From the NCBI RefSeq assembly GCF_015206815.1, contig NZ_JADEXZ010000012.1, positions 1-64,000 of the forward strand: a DNA stretch of 64,000 bases. The letters run 5' to 3'. Both the position numbers and the translations under genes were made by a program. The notes under the pieces were generated by a model, which saw only the letters and a program-made list of their open reading frames with translations, was not told the origin of the DNA and searched no databases. Shown here piece by piece: positions 37,182 to 44,792 of the stretch (its first letter is position 1; each line of letters opens with the position of its first letter). This DNA comes from Fortiea sp. LEGE XX443 (lineage in GTDB: Bacteria; Cyanobacteriota; Cyanobacteriia; Cyanobacteriales; Nostocaceae).

Positions 37182-37685
37182 CTACTCCTCAAATGAAATT
37201 AAAAGCTTACGAAGCAAATGAGCTAGGGCTTGACGTTCTGATTCTTCTAAAACGCTAAGGACACGGTGTTCATTCACAACATGAGCTTCAACAGCTTTTT
37301 CAATCACGTTAAAGCCTTTATCCGTTAACTCAATTAGCGTCCCCCGTCGATCGCTAGAATCAGGAATACGCTTTACGAGTTCAGCTTGCTCTAAGCGATC
37401 AATGCGATGTGTCATTGTACCGGACGAAACCATCAGTGTATTAAATAACTCAGTTGGTGAAAGCTGATATGGCTGACCAGAACGACGTAACGCAGCCAAT
37501 ACATCAAATTCTCCAACATTTAAGCTAAATTCTGAAAAAGTTTCTTGGAGCGCTCGTTCTAAGTGCTTGGCTAACCGCCCTAACCTCCCAATGATGCCCA
37601 TCGGTGAAACATCTAAATCAGGACGCTCTCGCTGCCATTGCTCCAAAATTTTATCGACTGGATCAAACTCCATTGTGCTGCTCAC
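37182..37685 (-). CDS. MarR family transcriptional regulator
   Basis: 167 residues from GTG at 37685 (ATG at 37673 is an alternative). Winged-helix dimer: recognition region QLSPTELFNTLMVSSGTMTH, wing IPDSSDRRGTLIELT. Divergent from the transporter gene with about 100 bases between starts. Two palindromes in that gap are probable operators, so it likely controls the transporter and itself. Confidence 0.92.
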   Translation of the reverse strand: MSSTMEFDPVDKILEQWQRERPDLDVSPMGIIGRLGRLAKHLERALQETFSEFSLNVGEFDVLAALRRSGQPYQLSPTELFNTLMVSSGTMTHRIDRLEQAELVKRIPDSSDRRGTLIELTDKGFNVIEKAVEAHVVNEHRVLSVLEESERQALAHLLRKLLISFEE

Positions 37686-37709
37686 TCATCTAAGTTTCTT
37701 AACACTAAG

Positions 37710-37727
37710 TATCTTGATATCAAAATA
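37710..37727. promoter_or_regulatory. Probable MarR operator 1
   Basis: TATCTTGATATCAAAATA, an 18-bp palindrome with one mismatched pair, starts 25 bases upstream of the marR start. It is close to the TATCTTGATATCAAGATA-type boxes known for MarR regulators. Confidence 0.65.
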
Positions 37728-37750
37728 ATCGCTATAATCTTGCTATTAAG

Positions 37751-37768
37751 TATCTTAGCTTCAAGATA
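37751..37768. promoter_or_regulatory. Probable MarR operator 2
   Basis: TATCTT, 6 bases, AAGATA. It shares AAGTATCTT with operator 1 and lies 22 bases before the transporter ATG. A TATAAT at 37733-37738 lies between the two sites, so repressor binding could cover the promoter. Confidence 0.65.
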
Positions 37769-37789
37769 AATGAAACGGGAGGTCTGAAG

Positions 37790-38245
37790 ATGAATGGACG
37801 CACGATTTATCTCTTAGCGGCACTCGCTGGCGGCGGTATTCTACCTGTTCAAGTCGCCCTTAATACACTGCTGCGGCGCTATGTGGGTGAACCAATGCAG
37901 GTCACGTTTGTGTCTTACTTTGCAGGTACGTTAGCATCGCTCGTTATCTGCTTCTTGGCGCGTTATCCACTTCCTGCTTCGACTTCCCTTTCGCAAACTT
38001 CTTGGTGGATGTGGATTGGCGGCTGTTTAGGTACTTTGTATGTTTGGTCAACCATTTTTGCTGTACCCAAGATTGGATCTGCTCTTGCACTCGGACTCAC
38101 GATCGCAGGTCAGATGATCGCAGCACTTTTCCTCGATCATTACGGTGCGATCGGACTCACTAAGTATGCAGCCAGTCCAACACGCATTGCAGGAGTTGTA
38201 TTTGTGGTTTTGGGCGTTTCTTTAGTTGGCTATGCAAAGCGGTAA
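37790..38245 (+). CDS. DMT-family transporter (YdcZ/DUF606)
   Basis: 151 residues with five hydrophobic helices; strong ribosome site GGGAGG before the ATG. The sequence (AALAGGGILPVQVALNTLLRR, VGEPMQVTFVSYFAGTLAS) matches the half-size DUF606 branch of drug/metabolite transporters, which probably work as dimers. Divergent MarR regulator suggests induction by a small toxic compound. Confidence 0.88.
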   Translation: MNGRTIYLLAALAGGGILPVQVALNTLLRRYVGEPMQVTFVSYFAGTLASLVICFLARYPLPASTSLSQTSWWMWIGGCLGTLYVWSTIFAVPKIGSALALGLTIAGQMIAALFLDHYGAIGLTKYAASPTRIAGVVFVVLGVSLVGYAKR

Positions 38246-38502
38246 TTGAATAGCAACCCAAACTCTCAATCAAGAAAGCAGCTAAGAAAAAATCTGATGA
38301 CTTAGCTAAAAAGCTTTATAGATAAGGCTTTTATCTGGCACTCTTCCGCAACTTCCTGGCGAAAGAGTGCTTGCGACACAATAACGTTGCAGGGTTTGTG
38401 TGTACACCCTAGCTGCTTCGGAGAGAGTTGTGAAGAGGGTTTTAAGAATAAATCTCACATTGCATTATGTCCCTTCCACCTCCGGCTTGTTCCCAGTTAT
38501 CT

Positions 38503-39429
38503 TTAGACAGAAAACAAAAAATCTTGGATTGCTGCTAAAATTGCTGCTGGGTACTCTTCGTGCATTCCCAAGGAGCCGGGAAGAGTAACGCTTTTGACTC
38601 TTGGTAAGTCAGCCAAAGCCTGCATTTCTTGGCGTGATTTCGGTGGACTGGATTCGCCAATTACGATCATCAGGGGTACAGAGAGAGCGCGCACCAATGC
38701 CAAAAATTCAGATTGCTCATGTACTGCATCAATATTACCAGTCACAAAAGCAGCCGAGGCAAATCGCGCTCCTGGTTTTTGGGTTGTTTGCCATTTCTTC
38801 TCGATGAAACTGGGTGTCAGTCTAGTTGTATCTACAAACACATGACGACGGTACATGAAATTTAGCACAGATGACAAGGTGTTGAGTTTGTAGAAGACTT
38901 GACCAACAATTGGCGATCGCACCAATCCCCTAACCATACCAGCTATCTGGGGATTGGCCCCCATTGTTGGCAAAGGGGCGCGCCAAGTAGGAGCCACTAA
39001 AACAATTTTGTGAAAAACACTGGGCTGATTAACAGCTAATTGCAATACATAACTAGCAGCATGGCCAGCCGCAATCACAGTAATTGCTGTAGAAAAAGTA
39101 GAAAAAACAGATTGCACAAAATCAGCCAAAAATCGCTGATATAACTCTGGACGATAATCTAAACCAGGGCGAGAAGATTCACCAAAACCAGGCCAATCTA
39201 AGGCGACAACTTGAAAATGGGGTGCTAGTAACCTAGCAAATTCGCCCATTTCCCCGCGGGTAGAAACGCTGCTGAAAGCTGGTAGGAGTAATAGTGGTGA
39301 ACCTTGACCAAGAGTTTCATAAACCACTCGCAAAGATTGATTCTCCCAATTCCAGAGAAATTCTTGAACTACTCCACCAAATTCCGCAGCATCATCAGTT
39401 GATAATAAATTGGTAGACATGGGACTCAA
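38503..39429 (-). CDS. Alpha/beta-hydrolase fold protein lacking nucleophile Ser
   Basis: 308 residues. The fold is clear: oxyanion region PLLLLPAFSSVSTRG, DWPGFGESSRP, and a C-terminal His in LGMHEEYP. At the nucleophile elbow GHAASY stands where GHSxGG is expected, so Ser is replaced by Ala. The acid position GESSPP is present. I recall this variant in other cyanobacteria, so it is probably a conserved non-hydrolase or one with another nucleophile. Confidence 0.8.
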   Translation of the reverse strand: MSPMSTNLLSTDDAAEFGGVVQEFLWNWENQSLRVVYETLGQGSPLLLLPAFSSVSTRGEMGEFARLLAPHFQVVALDWPGFGESSRPGLDYRPELYQRFLADFVQSVFSTFSTAITVIAAGHAASYVLQLAVNQPSVFHKIVLVAPTWRAPLPTMGANPQIAGMVRGLVRSPIVGQVFYKLNTLSSVLNFMYRRHVFVDTTRLTPSFIEKKWQTTQKPGARFASAAFVTGNIDAVHEQSEFLALVRALSVPLMIVIGESSPPKSRQEMQALADLPRVKSVTLPGSLGMHEEYPAAILAAIQDFLFSV

Positions 39430-40078
39430 ATTTGGTTATTTTCAACAGTCAATCATAAGACAGAAAGTTAGTAATATAGCGAGCCATGTAGGAGCTACAA
39501 ACAAATTTAATTTTTACTTTCTACACCCTATTCCCTGCTTTCAAAAGTAGTATGTAAATCAACTAAAATTTCTATAGCTCACATTTAAATTTTTCGGCTC
39601 TTCAGTTCATTTTATGGAACAGAATAATAAATAAAATCTAAGGATAGCCTGTATTTATTGCTGTGACTGGGTTTTAAGTTTTTGAGCTTTTCATAGAAAT
39701 GCTCAACTCTCTTGCAGGACTGTACCCCTACAATCAAAAAAAACGGACTGATAAATTTACTACTGCTGAATGATTTTTACATGCTGATTATGGAAGTCCA
39801 AGGCGAGCTTTTTGGCTATGTTTCTGCCTGGAATTTTATACAGGGAAATATTATTTGTTTGTTAGGTCTTTCACAAAATTTACAGCGACCTTGTGGATAA
39901 GTTTTCTGAATCAAATCCTAATTGTGTGAACAGTGAGTAAATTTGTGCTAAATTACTTTAAGCATGGTGCAAACGCGCTGAGGCGCACACATCCCTAATG
40001 ATTCAAACGGTCGCATGATTGAGAATTTATATTCGGCACAACATCAAAATATCGTTAAAGTTTTGCAGGTAACTAAAC
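39430..40078. other. Intergenic, no gene seen
   Basis: About 650 AT-rich bases. A 62-codon frame at 39712-39900 and a 40-codon frame overlapping the next gene start (from 40015) have no supporting features. The promoter of the glycosyltransferase gene should be here. Confidence 0.5.
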
Positions 40079-41026
40079 ATGAACACTTTAGAGAAAGGCA
40101 TAATTACTTTCGCTTATGGAAAGCCAAAGTTTATTAACATGGCCAAAACTTTAGCGCGTTCTCTACGTCTACATTCTCCCACTATTCCTTGCGCTATTGT
40201 TACTGACTGTCAAGAAGACCCAGAATTGGAAAAACTTTTTGATCATTTAATTCCCTTTCAGCCAGAGTATGGGGGAAATATGAAGCAGAAACTCTATCTC
40301 GATATTTACTCTCCATTTCAAAAAACTCTCTACGTTGATAGTGACTCGATTGTGGTCAGAGACATTAATTTTATATTTGAAGCTTTTCAAGATAGAAGCT
40401 TTAGCCTTCCAGGTGAGCGCTATCTGACCTTTGGTGAGCAAGACCCATACATCAAAGATTTAGACTTTATCTTAAATCATTTTGGTTTGACTAAGTTGCC
40501 GAAATTTAATGGCGGTCTCTATTACTTTGATAAAAGCGAAACTGCTCAATCAATGTTTGATACAACAAGAAGTATTTTAGCTAATTGGGAAAAACTAGGT
40601 TTTAACGTCTGGCGTGGTGATGGGCCTTGTGATGAACCAATTGTGGCGATCGCTATGACACTGCATAACCAAACTATGTTTTCAGATTCTGGTAGCATGA
40701 TGCGAACTCCTGTAGGAATTCGAGGATCTCTAGATGTAGATGTAATCAATAGCAAATGTACTTTTCAAAAATATGAGAAAATAGTATCACCGGCCATTGT
40801 TCATTTTGCGGGTGATTGGCTTCAACATCCTGTATATGCTCGCGAAGCACTAAAATTACAAAGTTTGGGACAAAACCCAACAGAAAAGTCCAATTTTCCA
40901 TTGTTGAAGGAAATTCATTCAAAATTCAAATATCGGCTAGATTCGGTCATATACATGATTCAAAAAATCAAACATCACATCAAATCTATTGCCAGAATTG
41001 TTTTAAAATCACACTCCGCAGGTTAG
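40079..41026 (+). CDS. GT8-like glycosyltransferase
   Basis: 315 residues. GT-A fold: TFAYGKPKFINMAKTLARSL at the N-terminus, TLYVDSDSIVV with the DxD metal/nucleotide-sugar motif (about 83-93), KFNGGLYYFDKS (about 141-152) and a late VHFAGDW. These are the landmarks of family 8 retaining transferases (glycogenin/galactosyltransferase type). Donor and acceptor unknown. No other sugar genes adjoin. Confidence 0.8.
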   Translation: MNTLEKGIITFAYGKPKFINMAKTLARSLRLHSPTIPCAIVTDCQEDPELEKLFDHLIPFQPEYGGNMKQKLYLDIYSPFQKTLYVDSDSIVVRDINFIFEAFQDRSFSLPGERYLTFGEQDPYIKDLDFILNHFGLTKLPKFNGGLYYFDKSETAQSMFDTTRSILANWEKLGFNVWRGDGPCDEPIVAIAMTLHNQTMFSDSGSMMRTPVGIRGSLDVDVINSKCTFQKYEKIVSPAIVHFAGDWLQHPVYAREALKLQSLGQNPTEKSNFPLLKEIHSKFKYRLDSVIYMIQKIKHHIKSIARIVLKSHSAG

Positions 41027-41081
41027 CTTAAAAATCTTGGTATTTTCTACAACTTAATCAGAACAAGATTTTCAGCTAGTG

Positions 41082-41258
41082 AAACTCAACGCTACATTCT
41101 GCTATCATAGCCCAGCTAGTGATTAAATTTATCCATTTTAGTAGGGTTGAGTTTAAATGCTTTGATCCCGCATTCCGCAGATATTAATGCGGATTAAATA
41201 ATTATGAAATTGGAAAAACTTAAGCCTAGAATGATTGTCTAGCAATCATTCTAGGCTT
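41082..41258 (+). ncRNA. Possible structured small RNA (unnamed)
   Basis: Between the GT8 gene and sufE. AAACTCAAC (41082-41090) can pair with GTTGAGTTT (41146-41154), CCGCATT (41168-41174) with AATGCGG (41186-41192), and the region ends in a perfect 16-bp terminator. CAGCTAGTGA is present twice (41073-41082, 41113-41122). This could equally be the 3' untranslated region of the GT8 mRNA. Confidence 0.3.
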
Positions 41259-41262
41259 TTTT
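41222..41262 (+). terminator. Strong intrinsic terminator
   Basis: AAGCCTAGAATGATTG, loop TCTAG, CAATCATTCTAGGCTT: a 16-bp perfect stem, followed by TTTT. It separates the plus-strand GT8 gene from convergent sufE and may serve both. Confidence 0.9.
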
Positions 41263-41281
41263 CCTATAAAAAATCAGCCGC

Positions 41282-41731
41282 TCATTTTGTTTTTTTATCT
41301 GTATCTAACTTACATTCCAACGCTTTTTTTTGCATGGTTTTAAATATGTTGTAAAAACCGTTAGCGCGGGAAGGTGTCAAGCTGACATTTAAACCAGTTG
41401 CTTGAATAAAATCTGGTGTCAGTTGGACAATTTCTGTAGGAGTTAGCCCATTTAAGCCTTCAACTAACAGTGCGACTAATCCCTTGGTTAACTGCGAATC
41501 AGATTCTCCTTGAAATGCAACTTTGCCATTATCCAAGGTTGCGGTGACATAAACCTGAGAAACACAACCAGGGACTTTATTTTCTGGTACTTTGTCAGCT
41601 TCTGGGAACTCTGGAAGCTTCTGCGCGTACCAGATGAGTTGTTCATAGCGCCGCTTGGGTTCGGAAGCGCGTTGAAAGCGCTGGACGATTTTAGCGAGTG
41701 CAGGTGGCAAAGAATCTAAACTGGAAGACAT
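41282..41731 (-). CDS. sufE: Cysteine desulfuration protein SufE
   Basis: 149 residues, normal length. SufE takes the persulfide from the cysteine desulfurase SufS through its active Cys in NKVPGCVSQVYV (about residue 56) and passes it to the SufBCD scaffold for Fe-S cluster assembly. RYEQLIWYAQKLPEF and SRANGFYNIF are conserved landmarks. The suf operon is not nearby. Confidence 0.94.
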   Translation of the reverse strand: MSSSLDSLPPALAKIVQRFQRASEPKRRYEQLIWYAQKLPEFPEADKVPENKVPGCVSQVYVTATLDNGKVAFQGESDSQLTKGLVALLVEGLNGLTPTEIVQLTPDFIQATGLNVSLTPSRANGFYNIFKTMQKKALECKLDTDKKTK

Positions 41732-41781
41732 AACAGAAGCTGCAAATAATTCGGTCTTACCTTGAGTGTAAATTATCTAGA

Positions 41782-41824
41782 GAGCGATCGCGTTCACCAT
41801 GATCAAGTCTATGACCAAGCTCTA
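41782..41824. repeat. 43-bp direct repeat, copy 1
   Basis: Identical to 42477-42519, begins GAGCGATCGCGTTCACC and ends CAAGCTCTA. It lies just upstream of a toxin-antitoxin pair. Confidence 0.95.
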
Positions 41825-41870
41825 GAAATAGGAAATGTATAATAAAAAAACATCAATCTGATTGCAACTC

Positions 41871-42134
41871 ATGATCAAAACCATCGAAGGAATTTATCAG
41901 AATGGGCAAATTCAACTTAACGAGCTACCACAAGACGTTAGCGATCGCTCACAAGTCCTCGTTACATTTCTTGATCCTGACAAAATAGATCCCAGCAAAC
42001 TACGCCAGCTAATTGATAAATTGGAGACAATTGCAGGTATTCAGCAGGGCTTAGAGGAACTTAACACAGATCAAACCCGCCCCATTAAAGATTTCATCCA
42101 ACAAATGCAGCAAAAGTATGGCATTTCAGGTTGA
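41871..42134 (+). CDS. Antitoxin, AF2212/DUF104-like
   Basis: 87 residues from the ATG at 41871. The beginning MIKTIEGIYQNGQIQLNELP and then VLVTFL match the DUF104/AF2212-like antitoxin pattern, a small beta-rich DNA-binding or toxin-binding domain; the remainder is helical. Its last 17 bases overlap the start of the toxin gene, the standard coupled arrangement. Confidence 0.82.
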   Translation: MIKTIEGIYQNGQIQLNELPQDVSDRSQVLVTFLDPDKIDPSKLRQLIDKLETIAGIQQGLEELNTDQTRPIKDFIQQMQQKYGISG

Positions 42135-42444
42135 GATTACACCCATTGCGGAAACTCAGATAGAGCAAGCTTACTACTGGTATCGAGAGCGTAATCCTGA
42201 ATTTGCTGATAGTTGGTTTCGAGAATTGATGAATGCTATTGCTACTCTACAAGATAAGCCCCAACGCTGTGCTTTAGCAGTCGAACATGAAATTTTTTCA
42301 GAGCCAGTTCGCCAACTTCTTCACGGAAAATCCAAAAACATATACAGGGTGCTTTTTACGATTCGAGATACAACTGTTTATGTGTTGTATGTGCGCCACA
42401 GTTCTCAAGCGCCACTGACATTAGATGAGCTAGAGGAGCTGTAA
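42118..42444 (+). CDS. RelE/ParE family toxin
   Basis: 108 residues. QVEITPIAETQIEQAYYWYRERNPEFADSW, split over the first helices, and YRVLFTIRDTTVYVLYVRHSSQ at the C-terminal sheet are typical of ParE/RelE toxins, which act on ribosome-bound mRNA or on gyrase. The positively charged C-terminal strand with Arg-His fits. Start ATG inside the antitoxin's last codons. Confidence 0.9.
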   Translation: MAFQVEITPIAETQIEQAYYWYRERNPEFADSWFRELMNAIATLQDKPQRCALAVEHEIFSEPVRQLLHGKSKNIYRVLFTIRDTTVYVLYVRHSSQAPLTLDELEEL

Positions 42445-42476
42445 GGTAAGATTCAAGATTTTAAGGTGATAATTTT

Positions 42477-42519
42477 GAGCGATCGCGTTCACCATGATCA
42501 AGTCTATGACCAAGCTCTA
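42477..42519. repeat. 43-bp direct repeat, copy 2
   Basis: Identical to 41782-41824. Its last three bases CTA are the stop codon (TAG on minus) of the peptidoglycan hydrolase gene. Confidence 0.95.
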
Positions 42520-43845
42520 CAAAGATTCACCGTACTGTTGCTTCAGCAAAGCCCGAAATTCAGGCATAGTCATAGATAAAGCACCACCAGGATCATTTTT
42601 AGCTCCGGGTCTTCCACCTTCATCACAGCATTCATCATGACCTTTAACATCATCAAAGGAAAATACATCAGGTGCTTGTGACTTCAGCCATAACAGTAAT
42701 TTAATTAGTGATTCTTCTTGCGCCGGGGTGTACTTGTGATACCATCCTTCCCGTCGAGAACCATTATGTTCGACATAGCGCATTTCTGATTCATTAAAAT
42801 ATTCGCTGGGAAGCTTATGAAACCAAGCTTTAAATTTACGCAGACCATTAACTGTCACAGGTTCGCAACGTCCAGCCGCGACTATCTCAATCCCAACGCT
42901 GTATCTATGGTGATCTGTACCACTGTGAGATCCACCTCTATTTAACGGAAACCCTTGGTAAATAACACCATCACGACCCATCACTAGACAGGGAAAACCA
43001 ACTTCACCAAGATATTTTAAAGTACCTATGGGATTATCACGTCCTGCTGTGAAGTGAACTACCGCACCGCGTGGATATCCCTGTTCATAAGTCCACTTTG
43101 TGGGGATATCAAACGGGTGTTGTGCAAATGGTATCCAGTGTTTATCAATAATTTGAGGTTTTATTGTTTGTAGTGCTTTCCATACATCAACATCAGCCAT
43201 ACCATCGACTGTCAAGCTAAACAGCTTTTCAACTTCCATGACTGCTTGTTTGGTCATAGAGCCAAAAATACCATCAACTTTCAGTCCCGCCTTTAGATGT
43301 TCGTTAAGTTCCCGCTGCAAAAGTTTAACTGCTTCACCTCTATTTCCTTCCTTGAGTTCTTGATACTGGGTTTGACGCGCTTTTTCTAGAAGTTCCTGCG
43401 CTTCATTGTATAATTTTTCCATAATGTACTTGTGATAAACCAACCCACCATGTCGAGTCTTCCATGTGTCTGTATAGCCAGGAGGACACCAAATAGGGCC
43501 GATGAAAGCAAAAAAATCTTCGGCGCTGTTTGTATGGTCACGCCATCCTTTGTAGGGCGCACGATCAACAAAACGCCAATAGCCATGCACTGCATCTACT
43601 GCATTCGCAAACTTACAAAAAGTATCTCCACCTGTAGGCTCACTGTTTGTCGAATAGTAAACAGACTGAGCAATACCCTGCAATTCTTTACGCCACTTCA
43701 TCCCGTGGTAATTCTGATGTAGTTTCGCTAAATCACTGGTTCCCCGTCCACTTTCTAGAATCGCTTGCGCCAGACAGGCTGTTGCTAGTTGCGGAAATTC
43801 AATCTCTGTTTGTGCTACAGCTTCAACAAATTCTTGCCAACTCAT
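42517..43845 (-). CDS. Three-module peptidoglycan hydrolase (glucosaminidase, PG-binding, amidase)
   Basis: 442 residues from ATG at 43845 with AAGGA upstream; the TTG at 43920 is unlikely. Module 1 (about 1-150): glucosaminidase/FlgJ-like, ATACLAQAILESGRGTSDLA with the catalytic Glu, YHGMKW. Module 2 (about 165-225): peptidoglycan-binding repeat GNRGEAVKLLQRELN and VDGIFGSMTKQAV. Module 3 (about 250-440): N-acetylmuramoyl-L-alanine amidase, AVVHFTAGRDNPIGT with zinc His, SVGIEIV with Glu, and KGHDECC as late metal site. No signal peptide, so release needs lysis or a holin, as in phage endolysins. Confidence 0.87.
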   Translation of the reverse strand: MSWQEFVEAVAQTEIEFPQLATACLAQAILESGRGTSDLAKLHQNYHGMKWRKELQGIAQSVYYSTNSEPTGGDTFCKFANAVDAVHGYWRFVDRAPYKGWRDHTNSAEDFFAFIGPIWCPPGYTDTWKTRHGGLVYHKYIMEKLYNEAQELLEKARQTQYQELKEGNRGEAVKLLQRELNEHLKAGLKVDGIFGSMTKQAVMEVEKLFSLTVDGMADVDVWKALQTIKPQIIDKHWIPFAQHPFDIPTKWTYEQGYPRGAVVHFTAGRDNPIGTLKYLGEVGFPCLVMGRDGVIYQGFPLNRGGSHSGTDHHRYSVGIEIVAAGRCEPVTVNGLRKFKAWFHKLPSEYFNESEMRYVEHNGSRREGWYHKYTPAQEESLIKLLLWLKSQAPDVFSFDDVKGHDECCDEGGRPGAKNDPGGALSMTMPEFRALLKQQYGESL

Positions 43846-44000
43846 AAAAATCCTTGGTAAATAGAGGAATGCTACCTTAATCTTGCTCCGTATACTGGCA
43901 AGGAAATCTTTCCATGTCAAGCTTCCAGACAGCTTAGTTGTTCAAAAACTAAATAGGAGTCCCATATAATACTCATGTATCCCTTATTCCCCAATTAGTT

Positions 44001-44627
44001 ATGCTACAAACAATCCAAGCGCGGGATATCAGTCTTTACGAACTGGAGGAAAATTTTGGGTTGGAGTTAGTTACCAACATTGATTTTTTCACAGAATGGA
44101 CAGAAAATTTACCGTTACTAACGGATATCGAAAAAACATCTTTAGAGCGAGTCAAAAGCAATTATTTAAATTTAACTAAACGCCGTCTCATGTCAGAAGA
44201 AGCAGTGAAGATGGTAGTGCTGTCTCCACTGCTTGATTTAGCTGGTTTTTATCAACCTACTTTCGAGATTGAAACAGAAACTTCTACTGAAATTTCGGCT
44301 GTAGATGAAAGCGTGATCGTTAAAGGCAGTATTGATGTTTTAGTAGTAAATAAAAGACTTTGGATACTCGTTATTGAATCTAAAAGTACTAAATTTGATG
44401 TGATGTCTGCGCTACCCCAAGCACTTGCTTATATGCTTGACACTCCCAACGTTGACCAACCAACTTTTGGGTTACTTGTCAACGGTAGAGAGTTTGTTTT
44501 TATTAAGCTAGTTCAGGCACAAAAGCCAAAATATGCTCGTTCCGATGCTTTATCAATAGAAAAACAAAATGAATTTCAACAGGTTTTAAGTGTACTGAAA
44601 AGATTTAGTGAATTAATTTTGTTGTAG
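44001..44627 (+). CDS. Type I restriction HsdR_N-like nuclease domain protein
   Basis: 208 residues. The core VKGSIDVLVVNKRLWILVIE followed by SKS has the D...ExK pattern of PD-(D/E)XK nucleases, and SALPQALAYMLD then PTFGLLVNGREFVFIKL matches stand-alone proteins annotated as restriction subunit R in Nostoc. There is no helicase or methylase gene nearby, so it is an orphan; nuclease activity is inferred. Confidence 0.75.
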   Translation: MLQTIQARDISLYELEENFGLELVTNIDFFTEWTENLPLLTDIEKTSLERVKSNYLNLTKRRLMSEEAVKMVVLSPLLDLAGFYQPTFEIETETSTEISAVDESVIVKGSIDVLVVNKRLWILVIESKSTKFDVMSALPQALAYMLDTPNVDQPTFGLLVNGREFVFIKLVQAQKPKYARSDALSIEKQNEFQQVLSVLKRFSELILL

Positions 44628-44792
44628 CATTCCCGACTGAAGAAAAAGTGTACTGAGTTTTGTTCAGAAATCAAATATGAGTCCTATAGATTGACGATCG
44701 CTTTTCCGGCTGGCGGTGGGAGGATGTTGGAAAACCACTGAAACTATTAAGATTAAAAGCATCAGCCCATTGAATACTAACTACCGCTACCC

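Noticed and set aside
39712-39900. 62-codon open frame on plus
   Set aside because: Starts without a ribosome site in a region with no other gene signals; probably chance in AT-rich spacer.
44001-44627. A complete restriction-modification or defence island around the nuclease-like gene
   Set aside because: No methylase, helicase or specificity gene within 10 kb on either side; only a toxin-antitoxin pair and a lysin are near.
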